From: an uncultured Acetobacteraceae bacterium
GTDB lineage: Bacteria > Pseudomonadota > Alphaproteobacteria > Acetobacterales > Acetobacteraceae
Direction of reading: 5' to 3'
Assembly (NCBI GenBank): GCA_903918195.1
Contig: CAIXDS010000404.1
Coordinates: 1 to 33,974, forward strand
Length of the DNA: 33,974 nt
In this document: positions 8,268-15,727 of the stretch, in pieces
How the letters are laid out: the number at the start of each line of letters is the position of its first letter
How positions within the stretch are numbered: the stretch's first letter is position 1
Translations under genes and position numbers: made by a program
Notes under the pieces: generated by a model
What the model saw: the letters and a program-made list of their open reading frames with translations, nothing else
Told to the model about the DNA's origin: nothing
Databases searched by the model: none

Positions 8268-8861
8268 TCAGCCGGGGGCCAGGGTGCCGCGGCGGGCCCA
8301 GGTGATGGCGTCTTCCAGCCGGTCATCGCCGCAGAACACTTCCCGCCCCACCACGAAGCTCGGCGCGTCGAACAGGCCGATTGCGCGGGCTTCCGCGGTG
8401 GCGGCGAGATAGGCCTCGCCGATCTTGTCGCTTTTGGCGGCGGTGATGATTCGGGCCGGGTCCTGGCAGATTTCGCGCAGGCTGTCGGACAGGTTCGGTT
8501 CGATGCCGGGCTCCTGGCCGAGCTGGAACCAGCGCCGGTAGGTCGCCCGGACATAGTGCTCGCACCAGCCTTCGCGGGCGGCGAGCACGGCGACGCGGTT
8601 GGCGAGGTCGAATTCCTGCAGCGGATAGGGCGCCGGCACGCGCGCCGGCAGGCCGTACAGCGCCGCCCGCCGCTCGATGTCGCGCCACATATAGGCGGCG
8701 AACGGACCGGTGTTCTGCTCCGGCAGCAGCGGGCACGCCGAGAAAGGCCGCCAGCGGAACGCGATGCCGGATGTCCGCGCCAGCTCGGGCAGGCGCATCA
8801 CCGTCAGGTACGTGGTGGGGCAGCCGACCGAGAACCAGAAATCAATGCTTTGCGCCTTCAT
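8268..8861 (-). CDS. 2-hydroxychromene-2-carboxylate isomerase-like protein (DsbA/GST-kappa fold)
   Basis: Product of 197 aa with the N-terminal strand and active-site loop FWFSVGCPTTYLTVMRLP typical of the HCCA isomerase group, a helical insert, and the C-terminal cis-Pro segment DAPSFVVGREVFCGDDRLE. Proven members isomerise hydroxychromene carboxylate in naphthalene breakdown using glutathione, but most genomic relatives have unknown substrates and no aromatic-pathway genes lie here. It sits 20 bp upstream of the dehydrogenase and is probably co-transcribed. The family call is firm; the reaction is not. Confidence 0.8.
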   Translation of the reverse strand: MKAQSIDFWFSVGCPTTYLTVMRLPELARTSGIAFRWRPFSACPLLPEQNTGPFAAYMWRDIERRAALYGLPARVPAPYPLQEFDLANRVAVLAAREGWCEHYVRATYRRWFQLGQEPGIEPNLSDSLREICQDPARIITAAKSDKIGEAYLAATAEARAIGLFDAPSFVVGREVFCGDDRLEDAITWARRGTLAPG

Positions 8862-8888
8862 TCGTGCCTCATTCCGCTTCGCTGTCGT

Positions 8889-9203
8889 TCAGGCGACGCC
8901 GGCCGCCGCCAGATGCGGCCCCAGACGTCCCGTGGCCGCCAGCGCCAACATGCGCAGGTCGCTGGCCAATGACCAGAAGGGATGGCCGAAGGTTTCCGGC
9001 CGGTTGCCCTCCACCAGCCCGTGCGCGGTCCAGGCGAAGCCATAGCCAAGCACCGGGGCGGCCGGCAGCCAGCGCCAGTCACGGAAGATAACGGCGCCGG
9101 CCAGACAGGCCAGCGCCAGGGTGGTGCCAACATAGTGAAGAGTTCGGGTCGGCCGGCGCGCATGGGCGCGCAGGTAACGGTGCCAGAATTCCGCGTAGGT
9201 CAT
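8889..9203 (-). CDS. DUF962/Mpo1-like membrane protein
   Basis: Small membrane protein of 104 aa with two hydrophobic segments (about 26-40 and 46-62). The family motifs are present: LHYVGTTLALACL near residues 22-34, AHGLVEGNRPETFGHPFWSL (about 65-84). Eukaryotic Mpo1 is an Fe-dependent dioxygenase of 2-hydroxy fatty acids; the His residues of the HxxxT and EGNxPxTFGHP motifs are conserved here, but bacterial activity is not established by this sequence. It heads the minus-strand run and diverges from znuA with a shared 119-bp intergenic region. Confidence 0.82.
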   Translation of the reverse strand: MTYAEFWHRYLRAHARRPTRTLHYVGTTLALACLAGAVIFRDWRWLPAAPVLGYGFAWTAHGLVEGNRPETFGHPFWSLASDLRMLALAATGRLGPHLAAAGVA

Positions 9204-9284
9204 GATGTCCCCCCACTCGAGCCAGCAGCGCGCCAGCGGAGTGTGAGCCGCTGCGGGGCGGCGGCGTCAAGCTTGTGCGGCGAT

Positions 9285-9303
9285 AGTGATATAATATAAC
9301 ATT
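9285..9303 (+). promoter_or_regulatory. Zur-like operator upstream of znuA
   Basis: AGTGATATAATATAACATT is an imperfect palindrome in a markedly AT-rich island. The right half (ATATAACATT) matches the half-site I remember for alphaproteobacterial Zur; the left half differs at two of nine positions. It lies 19 bp before the znuA ATG and about 80 bp before the divergent DUF962 gene, so it could also overlap promoter elements for znuA. Assignment is from memory of the motif, not a search. Confidence 0.55.
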
Positions 9304-9322
9304 CCCCGTCCCGGAGAGGCCG

Positions 9323-10195
9323 ATGCGACGACGCAATTTGCTGCTTTCGGTCCCTGCCCTGCTGGCTGCGCCCGCGCGCGCCGCACCGGCGCTGCCGGTG
9401 GTGGCGTCGTTTTCCATCCTCGCCGACATGACCCGCGAGGTCGGCGGTCCGGCGGTGGCGGTGCGTTCGCTGGTGCCGGCGGACGGCGACGTGCATGTTT
9501 ACGAACCGCGCCCGTCCGATCTGCTGGCCATCAGGGGCGCCGCGCTGGTGGTGACCAACGGGCTGGGGCTGGAGGGCTGGCTTGAGAGGCTGTTGCCAGC
9601 CTCCGGCACGACGGCCCCGGTGGTGGTTGCCGCAGCGGGGGTGACGCCGCGGCATATGGCCGAGGGTGTCGATCCGCATGCCTGGCAGGACCCCCGCAAC
9701 GGTATTCTGTACGCGCGCGCCATCGCCGACGGGCTCGTACGGGTCGCGCCGGACCAGGCGGCGGATATCCGGGCGCTGGAACAGGACTACGCCCGCCGCA
9801 TTGCCGAGACCGATGCCTGGATCGCGCAAGAGGTCGCAACGGTTGCGCCGGAGCGACGGCGTATCCTCACCAGCCACGACGCTTTTTTTTACTTTGGCGC
9901 CCGCTACGGCATCGACTTTATCGGCGTGCAGGGCATCGACACCGAGTCCGACCCCTCGGCCGCCGCCATCGCAGCACTGGTGCGCCAGATCCGGGCGGAG
10001 AACATAACCGCGGTGTTCGTCGAGACCATGACCAGTCCCCGCCTCGCCCGGACAGTGGCGCGCGAGAGCGGCGCGGTGCTGGGAGGGGAGGTGTATTCCG
10101 ACGCGCTGTCGCCGCCGGGCGGGCCGGCCGACACCTACCTGAAGATGTTCCGCTACAACGTTACGCTGTTCGTGCAGGCGATGCGCGGCGGCTGA
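9323..10195 (+). CDS. znuA: Zinc ABC transporter substrate-binding protein (ZnuA-like)
   Basis: Periplasmic cluster A-I metal-binding protein of 290 aa. The N-terminus MRRRNLLLSVPALLAAPARA is a signal peptide with cleavage probably after residue 20. Metal ligands line up as His58 (GDVHVYEP), His119 (VDPHAWQ), His185 (LTSHDAFFYF) and Asp260 (EVYSDALS). A His at the third site is the zinc-type choice; manganese-type proteins have Glu. The His-rich loop of many ZnuA proteins is missing. A good ribosome site (GGAGAGG) precedes the ATG. No permease or ATPase gene is adjacent, so partners must be elsewhere. Confidence 0.88.
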   Translation: MRRRNLLLSVPALLAAPARAAPALPVVASFSILADMTREVGGPAVAVRSLVPADGDVHVYEPRPSDLLAIRGAALVVTNGLGLEGWLERLLPASGTTAPVVVAAAGVTPRHMAEGVDPHAWQDPRNGILYARAIADGLVRVAPDQAADIRALEQDYARRIAETDAWIAQEVATVAPERRRILTSHDAFFYFGARYGIDFIGVQGIDTESDPSAAAIAALVRQIRAENITAVFVETMTSPRLARTVARESGAVLGGEVYSDALSPPGGPADTYLKMFRYNVTLFVQAMRGG

Positions 10196-10216
10196 GCCGG
10201 GCGGTGTCAGCCAGCC
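10185..10216. terminator. Possible bidirectional hairpin between znuA and the DUF3445 gene
   Basis: The 11-bp gap between these convergent genes is spanned by GGCTGA...TCAGCC arms that include both stop codons (about 10191-10213). It has no T-run, so a terminator role is only suggested by position. Confidence 0.25.
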
Positions 10217-11121
10217 GCACGGGCGTCCAGCCAGTCCAGCAGGGCGGCGCGGAACGGCAGCAGGCGTTTGTACTGCTGCATCGCCTCCGGCAGGGCGCGC
10301 ACCGCGGCGGCCAGACGGGCGGCCTCCGACGGCCGGGCACAAATTTGCGCCAACGGATGCACGCGCACGCGGATGGCGAACAGCACCGCATCGTTGGCAA
10401 GTTTCGTCAGCGTCTGGCGCTCGGTGCGCAGGAACAGCGCCGCGCCGGCAGTGGCGGCGGTGATGCGGTCCGCGCTGGCGGTGCGTCGTTCGCCGCCGGG
10501 CTGGAACAGGGCGGGGTCGTCCAGCAGCGACCAGTTGACCCGTTCCACCATCCGGCCCGGCCGCAACTGGCCGATCAGCCGGTTAACCGGACCGGCAAGG
10601 CGGTTGGCGTAAGCAGGCACCTCCGCGTGCACATCGGCCAGAGTCCGCCCCAGCTTGTCGGCCAGACGCCAGCCGGTCGGAAAGCACAGCACGGCGGCGG
10701 TCAGCGCCGGGCCGTGAGCGCCGGGGGCAACGACGCAGAGATCTTCCTGCACCAGCCGTCCGGCGGCCTCCAGGGGGTCGATACCCGGATCGGCAAGGTT
10801 CCAGGTCTCGCCGGTCAGCCGGTTGTGCAGGGCCATGCCGTCGCGCCTGAACCAGTGCGGAAACCGCGACGGCAACAGCTCGCCCAGCAGGGCCAGCACC
10901 GCCGCCCGTGCCGCCTCGGAGCCCGGCATGGCGCCGAACACCGCGTCGTGCCGGCCAGCCAGCAGGCTGCGTCGCAACGCCATCTGCGCCGGGTACAGCG
11001 CGTCGATCTCGATCAGCGCGGACGGGTCGCGCGCCAGCAGCCCCATCTGCAGGCGGTACGGCCCGTCCTCGAAGGGCAGGAGAATGGTCTCGGCCGGAAG
11101 CTGCATGCGCAATCGTATCAT
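10207..11121 (-). CDS. DUF3445 protein (heme-dependent oxidative N-demethylase-like)
   Basis: Product of about 304 aa matching the DUF3445 family, whose characterised member is the heme-dependent oxidative N-demethylase that releases formaldehyde from methylated amines. Recognisable segments are FEDGPYRLQMGLLARDPSAL (near the N-terminus), IDALYPAQMALRRSLLAGR, WNLADPGIDPLEAAGRLVQED (core ADPGIDPLEAAG), CFPTGWRLADKLGRTLADVH (core FPTGWRLADKLG), VNRLIGQL and the RVHPLAQI segment. The start is unclear: ATG 11121 is used here, GTG 11148 and ATG 11106 are alternatives and none has a strong ribosome site. No partner reductase gene is adjacent, and the substrate is unknown. Confidence 0.78.
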   Translation of the reverse strand: MIRLRMQLPAETILLPFEDGPYRLQMGLLARDPSALIEIDALYPAQMALRRSLLAGRHDAVFGAMPGSEAARAAVLALLGELLPSRFPHWFRRDGMALHNRLTGETWNLADPGIDPLEAAGRLVQEDLCVVAPGAHGPALTAAVLCFPTGWRLADKLGRTLADVHAEVPAYANRLAGPVNRLIGQLRPGRMVERVNWSLLDDPALFQPGGERRTASADRITAATAGAALFLRTERQTLTKLANDAVLFAIRVRVHPLAQICARPSEAARLAAAVRALPEAMQQYKRLLPFRAALLDWLDARAAG

Positions 11122-11252
11122 GATCGCATGGCGGCATTCAGCCGGCACCGCCCGAATGTGGACGCCAACCGGCGAGAACGAGTCGGGCCACGCGGAACCT
11201 GTCAGCCTGAACGATTTCAGGCAACGATCACAACAACGGCGTCCGGGAGCTT

Positions 11253-11405
11253 ATGTTTATTTTCCGTAAACAACGCGCCAGAGAGATCGACTTCGAACAA
11301 TATCCCATTTTTTGGTCAAATCCGACCGGCCGGCAGGAGAGTGGTGTGCGCCTTCATGCCATACGGTGGTTTCTTCTGGAGCACCGTTGCGATCACCGTG
11401 TATAA
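11253..11405 (+). CDS. Possible 50-aa small protein
   Basis: Frame starting at ATG 11253 with GGGAG four bases before the start and ending at TAA 11403-11405. The product begins MFIFRKQRAREIDFEQYPIF and contains RWFLLEHRC near its end, a mixed aromatic and charged composition unlike the Arg/Pro/Ala shadows of this genome. It lies in the AT-richer leader before an orphan response regulator. I recognise no family. It could equally be a chance frame, a foreign remnant or a leader peptide. Confidence 0.25.
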   Translation: MFIFRKQRAREIDFEQYPIFWSNPTGRQESGVRLHAIRWFLLEHRCDHRV

Positions 11406-11544
11406 GTCGCTGTGGCGAGACATTCCGTCCGGCGCCGCCACAACCTGAAAGCGATTCCCTTCGGGGTGAGCATGCCCAGGATTGAGAGTTGCCGGGTGGT
11501 TGCCATTTTGCAAACAACCTTCACGCATCCTGAGGGAATCGGGC

Positions 11545-11561
11545 CGCCACCACGGGTGGCG
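11545..11561 (+). promoter_or_regulatory. Hairpin next to the response-regulator ribosome site
   Basis: CGCCACC-ACG-GGTGGCG, a perfect 7-bp stem with a 3-base loop, ends at the first base of the GAGGGAG ribosome site of the gene at 11579. In mRNA it would sit against the translation start and could affect initiation. Confidence 0.4.
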
Positions 11562-11578
11562 AGGGAGATGGGCAACTG

Positions 11579-12325
11579 ATGACGGCGCAGCGGCACATTC
11601 TTGTGGTGGACGATGATCCTGCTCTGCGCACGGCGTTGCGCCGTCCGCTGATCGCCGGCGGTTACCTGGTCACCGAGGTGGGCTGCGTGGCAGAAGCGGC
11701 GCGGGCGGCCCTTGCCGGCGGCTGTCGTTTCGACCTTATCATCCTCGATCTCGCCTTGCCCGATGGCAACGGCCGCGATTTCTGCGCCGGGCTGCGCCGC
11801 CAGGGCATCAACGTGCCGATCATCCTGCTGACCGGGCTGGACGATGAGGACGAGATGGTGCGCGGCCTGGACGCCGGCGCGAACGATTACGTCACCAAGC
11901 CGTTCCGGGTGGCCGAGCTGATGGCGCGGCTGCGGGCACAGATGCGGGTGCACGACATCAGCGAAGATGCCGAACTGGCGATCGGCGCGTTCCGCTTCCG
12001 GCCCGGCGATAAGGTGCTGATCGAGCCTGACGGTTCCCGCGTGCGGCTAACCGGCAAGGAGGCGGCGGTGCTGAAATACCTCTACCGCGCCACCGCTCCG
12101 GTGACCCGCACCGAATTGCTTCAGCATGTCTGGGGCTACCACGCGAACGTCACGACCCATACGGTCGAGACGCATATGTACCGGCTGCGCCAGAAGCTGG
12201 AGGCCGATCCCACCCGCATGCGCCTGCTGCTGAACGAGGAGGGCGGCTACCGGCTGTATCCGGCCGGTGTCAGGGTGGTGACCGACCCGTCAGCCGACCC
12301 GGAACTCGCCGCCGCCAGCGTGTGA
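11579..12325 (+). CDS. OmpR/PhoB-family response regulator (orphan)
   Basis: DNA-binding response regulator of 248 aa. The receiver domain (about 5-120) has the acidic pocket VVDDDP (Asp11-13), phospho-acceptor Asp57 (IILDLALPD), Thr85 (ILLTG) and Lys107 (VTKPFR). The C-terminal winged helix (about 132-233) contains LTGKEAAVLKYLYRA and HTVETHMYRLRQKLE. No histidine kinase is adjacent: flanking genes are DUF3445 and galE, so the partner kinase is elsewhere. The start ATG 11579 has GAGGGAG at 11561-11567. A 16-bp tandem duplication covers the stop codon region. Confidence 0.9.
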   Translation: MTAQRHILVVDDDPALRTALRRPLIAGGYLVTEVGCVAEAARAALAGGCRFDLIILDLALPDGNGRDFCAGLRRQGINVPIILLTGLDDEDEMVRGLDAGANDYVTKPFRVAELMARLRAQMRVHDISEDAELAIGAFRFRPGDKVLIEPDGSRVRLTGKEAAVLKYLYRATAPVTRTELLQHVWGYHANVTTHTVETHMYRLRQKLEADPTRMRLLLNEEGGYRLYPAGVRVVTDPSADPELAAASV

Positions 12326-12343
12326 CCCCGCCAGCGTGTGACC
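12313..12343. repeat. 15-bp tandem direct repeat at the 3' end of the response-regulator gene
   Basis: CGCCAGCGTGTGACC occurs at 12313-12327 and again at 12329-12343 (period 16). The first copy includes the stop codon TGA 12323-12325; the second is just beyond it. It looks like a small slippage duplication. Confidence 0.75.
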
Positions 12344-12375
12344 GGTAACACCGCCCCGATCGCGCGGCGCGCGTC

Positions 12376-13401
12376 TTATCCCAGACCGGGGTGATCCGTG
12401 CGGCGAGCGGTGGGCAAGCGGTACCCCGCCGGATGCGCCTCTCTCCAGGCAAGTGCGGTCGCCACGATGTCGTCGATCGCGGCGAAGCGCGGCTTCCAGC
12501 CGGTCTCGCGCATGATGCGCGCACTCGAGGCCACCAGCACCGCCGCGTCGCCCGGCCGCCGGTCGGCCATGCGGACCGGCACCTGGCGGCCACTGACCCG
12601 CTGCACCGCCTCGATCACCTCCAGCACCGTGTGTCCCTGGCCGTTGCCGAGGTTGTAAACCGCGCTGCGGTGGTCGAGCACCGGCAGCACGCGCAGATGC
12701 GCGTCGGCGAGATCGGCCACATGCACGTAGTCGCGGATGCAGGTGCCGTCCTGGGTCGGCCAGTCGCGGCCGAACACCGCGATCTCCGGCCGGCGGCCGA
12801 GGGCGGCGTCGATGACCAGCGGGATCAGATGGGTTTCGGGATCGTGCGCCTCGCCGAGCCGGCCTTCGGCGTCGGCGCCGGCGGCGTTGAAATAGCGCAG
12901 GCAGGCGCTGCGCAGGCCGTGTGCCTGGTCGGCCCAGGCCAGGGTGCGCTCCAGCATGGCCTTGCTTTCGCCATAGGCCGAGGCGGGGTCGATGCGCGCT
13001 TCCTCGTCGATCGGCAGGCAGTCGGGCATACCGAACAGCGCTGCCGTGGAGGACAGCACGAAGCGGGGCACGCGGTGGCGCACGCAGGCTTCGATGAGCC
13101 GCACGCCGGTACCGACGTTGCTCGAAAGGTAGCGAACCGGTTCGCGCATGCTGTCGCCGACCACGGAGAGCGCGGCGAAATGGAACACCGCTTCCCATGG
13201 CCCGTCGGCCAGCACCGGCTCGAGCACCGACGGGTCAGCGACGTCACCCTCGACCAGCCGCGCCCCGGGCAGCACCGCTGCGCGATGGCCGGTGGACAGG
13301 TCGTCGATGACGGTGACCGACAGGCCACGTTCGAGCAATGCCGCCACCAGGTGGCTGCCGACGTAGCCGGCCCCGCCGGTGACCAGGAAGCGTCCCGTCA
13401 A
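12376..13401 (-). CDS. galE: UDP-glucose 4-epimerase
   Basis: Short-chain dehydrogenase-type epimerase of 341 aa that interconverts UDP-glucose and UDP-galactose for surface polysaccharides. It has the NAD motif TGGAGYVGSH (8-17), the catalytic Ser/Thr in SSTAALFG (117-124), YGESK with Tyr143 and Lys147, and the GalE-specific LRYFNAAGAD, HLIPLV, GTCIRDYVHVADLADAH (core IRDYVHVADLA) and YNLGNG segments. The start is a TTG (13399-13401), chosen because GAGGAG lies about 9 bases upstream and the glycine motif begins seven residues later. It diverges from chrA. Confidence 0.92.
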   Translation of the reverse strand: MTGRFLVTGGAGYVGSHLVAALLERGLSVTVIDDLSTGHRAAVLPGARLVEGDVADPSVLEPVLADGPWEAVFHFAALSVVGDSMREPVRYLSSNVGTGVRLIEACVRHRVPRFVLSSTAALFGMPDCLPIDEEARIDPASAYGESKAMLERTLAWADQAHGLRSACLRYFNAAGADAEGRLGEAHDPETHLIPLVIDAALGRRPEIAVFGRDWPTQDGTCIRDYVHVADLADAHLRVLPVLDHRSAVYNLGNGQGHTVLEVIEAVQRVSGRQVPVRMADRRPGDAAVLVASSARIMRETGWKPRFAAIDDIVATALAWREAHPAGYRLPTARRTDHPGLG

Positions 13402-13487
13402 GATTGCCTACTCCTCGTTCGCGCCGCGCCGAATCCGGACGCCGGGCCGCGCCCACACGTCTGGTAACCGGCGCCGACATACACCAA

Positions 13488-13520
13488 GTGCACGCATTGC
13501 GTGTGCAACATCTTTTGCAC
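13488..13520. promoter_or_regulatory. Cluster of GTGCA/TGCAC half-sites upstream of chrA
   Basis: An imperfect inverted repeat (TGCACGCA at 13489-13496 and TGCGTGTGCA at 13498-13507) is followed by a further TGCAC at 13516-13520. It lies in the 180-bp divergent region between galE and chrA and could be an operator for either gene. No regulator gene is adjacent. Confidence 0.3.
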
Positions 13521-13581
13521 GACCTTTGCCGGCGGCTCGCGTTCGTGTTTCTCTTCGTTGCGGCAATGGGTGGGGGCGCGG

Positions 13582-14793
13582 ATGGCGGAGCCGGCGGGCG
13601 CGCGTGGCCCGGTGCTGGATGTGCTGACGGCATTCCTGCGGCTGGGCTGCACCAGCTTCGGCGGGCCGGTCGCCCATCTCGGCTATTTCCGCGCCGACTT
13701 GGTGCAGCGCCGAGGCTGGCTGGACGAGGCGGGTTTCGCCGACATCGTGGCGCTGTGCCAGTTCCTGCCGGGTCCGGCGAGCAGCCAGACGGCCATGGCA
13801 ATCGGCATGCTGCGCGCCGGCCTGCCCGGCGGGCTGGCCGCCTGGGCCAGCTTCACCCTACCCTCTGCGGTGCTGATGACCGGCTTCGCCTATGGCGTGT
13901 CGCTGGTGGGCGACGTGGCCCACGCCGCCTGGCTGCACGGGCTGAAGATCGTCGCCGTCGCGGTGGTGGCGCAGGCCGTCTGGGGCATGGGGCGCACGCT
14001 TTGCCCGGACCGGCTGCGCGCCAGCATGGCGGTGGGCGCGGCGATCATGGCGCTGGCGGTGCCCTCGGCCGCGGGGCAGGTCGGGGCGATCGCCGTGGGC
14101 GGGGTGATCGGCTGGCTGGCGCTGCCGGCGCCGGCCGTCCCGCCGGGCGGCTTGCTGCAGTTCGGCGTGCGGCGGCGGGCAGGAGTGGTGGCACTGGCGG
14201 TGTTTTTCGCCCTCCTCGCCGGACTGCCGTTACTGGTGGCCGCCGGCGGGGGGCATGCGCTGGCGCTGCTCGACCGGTTCTTCCGCGCCGGGGCGCTGGT
14301 GTTCGGCGGCGGCCATGTGGTGCTGCCGCTGCTGCAGCAGGCCGTGGTGCCGCCGGGCTGGATCGGGCCGGACGCGTTTCTGGCCGGCTATGGCGCCGCG
14401 CAGGCCCTGCCGGGTCCGCTGTTTTCCTTCGCCGCCTATCTGGGCGCGGCGATGGGGCCGGCGCCGTCGGGGCTGGCCGGCGCAACGCTGTGTCTGGTGG
14501 CGATCTATCTGCCCTCGTTCCTGCTGCTGGTTGGCGTGCTGCCATTCTGGGACGCGCTGCGGCGGCGCGCGGCGGTGCAGTCGGCGCTGCTGGGGGTGAA
14601 TGCCACCGTGGTGGGGCTGCTGCTGGCGGCGCTATACACGCCGGTCTGGACCTCGGCGATCACCGGTCGGGCGGATTTCGCCATCGGGCTGGCGGCGTTT
14701 CTCGCCCTGGCGGTCTGGCAGCTGCCGCCCTGGCTGGTGGTGCTGCTGGGCGGCGTGGCCGCCGCTGCGCTAGGGTGGCTGCATGCCGCATGA
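13582..14793 (+). CDS. chrA: Chromate transporter, long two-domain ChrA
   Basis: Inner-membrane CHR-family protein of 403 aa made of two homologous halves. The N half has LGCTSFGGPVAHLGYFRADLV (core SFGGPVAHLGYF) and QFLPGPASSQTAMAIG; the C half has GALVFGGGHVVLPLLQ and AAQALPGPLFSFAAYLG. About ten hydrophobic segments are visible. Characterised members expel chromate. The ATG at 13582 is preferred over the upstream ATG 13501 because the residues before it (Cys/Ser/Arg-rich) do not resemble the family and GGGTGGGGG precedes 13582. It overlaps the next gene by 11 bases and is probably co-transcribed with it. Confidence 0.88.
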   Translation: MAEPAGARGPVLDVLTAFLRLGCTSFGGPVAHLGYFRADLVQRRGWLDEAGFADIVALCQFLPGPASSQTAMAIGMLRAGLPGGLAAWASFTLPSAVLMTGFAYGVSLVGDVAHAAWLHGLKIVAVAVVAQAVWGMGRTLCPDRLRASMAVGAAIMALAVPSAAGQVGAIAVGGVIGWLALPAPAVPPGGLLQFGVRRRAGVVALAVFFALLAGLPLLVAAGGGHALALLDRFFRAGALVFGGGHVVLPLLQQAVVPPGWIGPDAFLAGYGAAQALPGPLFSFAAYLGAAMGPAPSGLAGATLCLVAIYLPSFLLLVGVLPFWDALRRRAAVQSALLGVNATVVGLLLAALYTPVWTSAITGRADFAIGLAAFLALAVWQLPPWLVVLLGGVAAAALGWLHAA

Positions 14794-15727
14794 TCACCAG
14801 CACGACCACGACGACCATGACCACCACGGCCACGCGCCGGCGCGGTTCGGGACCGCGTTTGCCCTAGGCGCGGTGCTGAATATCGGCCTGGTGGCCGCCC
14901 AAATTGTCTACGGCATCGCCGCCAACTCGATGGCCCTGCTGGCCGACGCCGCCCACAACGCCGGCGACGTGCTCGGCCTGCTGCTGGCCTGGGCGGCCTT
15001 CGTGCTCGGGCGGCGGCTTCCCTCGGCGCGGCGCACCTATGGCTGGGGCCGCAGCACCATTCTGGCGGCGCTGGCCAATGCGGTCGTGCTGCTGATCAGC
15101 GTCGGCGCCATCGCGGTTGCGGCGGTTGAGCGGCTGGTGGCGCCCTCCCCGGTCGCCGGGACCACGGTCATCTGGGTGGCCGGCGCCGGCATCGTCATCA
15201 ACGGGTTCACTGCCGTGCTGTTCACCGGCGGCCACGACGCACGCGGCCATGAGGACCTCAATATCCGCGCCACCTTCCTGCACATGGCCGGCGATGCCGC
15301 CATCTCGGCCGGCGTGGTGCTGGCCGCCATCGCCATCCTGCTGACCGGCCGGCTGTGGATCGACCCGGCCGCCAGCCTCGCGATCGCGGCGCTGATCACC
15401 GTCACCACCTGGGGGGTGCTGCGCGATGCGATGAACCTTGCCATGGACGGCGTGCCCGCGCGCATCGCCCAGGCGGAGGTCGAGACCTGGCTGCGCAATC
15501 TGCCCGGGGTGATGGAGGTGCACGACCTGCACATCTGGGGCCTGTCCACCACCGAGGCAGCGCTGACCGCGCATCTGGTGCGGGCGGAAACGGTGGACGA
15601 CCAGGAGCTGATCCGGGCCGCCAGCCACGGGCTGGCGGCGCGGTTCCGCATCGGTCATGCGACGCTGCAGGTGGAAACCTGGGCGGTGGCGGAATCCTGC
15701 CGGCTGCGGCCGGCGGATATCGTTTAG
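14783..15727 (+). CDS. Cation diffusion facilitator (Zn/Cd/Co efflux, CzcD/ZitB type)
   Basis: Proton-coupled divalent-metal exporter of 314 aa. The N-terminus is a metal-binding His/Asp cluster (HDHQHDHDDHDHHGH, residues 3-17). Six membrane helices follow. The transport site shows the zinc-type HD-HD pattern: HNAGD (His58, Asp62) in helix 2 and HMAGD in helix 5. The cytoplasmic C-terminal domain has VHDLHIWGLSTTEAALTAHL (core HDLHIWGLSTTE). The start ATG lies inside the end of chrA. It ends 4 bases into the convergent kinase gene. Metal specificity is inferred from the motif. Confidence 0.92.
   Translation: MPHDHQHDHDDHDHHGHAPARFGTAFALGAVLNIGLVAAQIVYGIAANSMALLADAAHNAGDVLGLLLAWAAFVLGRRLPSARRTYGWGRSTILAALANAVVLLISVGAIAVAAVERLVAPSPVAGTTVIWVAGAGIVINGFTAVLFTGGHDARGHEDLNIRATFLHMAGDAAISAGVVLAAIAILLTGRLWIDPAASLAIAALITVTTWGVLRDAMNLAMDGVPARIAQAEVETWLRNLPGVMEVHDLHIWGLSTTEAALTAHLVRAETVDDQELIRAASHGLAARFRIGHATLQVETWAVAESCRLRPADIV

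Larger units (their letters stand above)
11122..11578. other. Long leader region between divergent DUF3445 and response-regulator genes
   Basis: About 430-460 bp, less GC-rich than the surroundings, particularly 11250-11420. It holds a possible 50-aa frame (11253-11405) and a hairpin just before the response regulator. Runs such as TTTATTTT and CCATTTTTTGG are unusual for this chromosome. I could not assign a promoter with confidence and recognise no riboswitch. Confidence 0.5.

Noticed and set aside
7198-8412. 404-aa plus-strand frame opposite the dehydrogenase
   Set aside because: Antisense shadow; the minus-strand frame has full catalytic motifs.
11316-11528. 70-aa minus-strand frame in the leader region
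   Set aside because: No ribosome site, no family resemblance, and it lies opposite the more plausible small frame and the regulator leader.
13404-14867. 487-aa plus-strand frame overlapping chrA
   Set aside because: Gly/Arg/Ala-rich out-of-frame shadow; the ChrA frame has paired family motifs and membrane helices.
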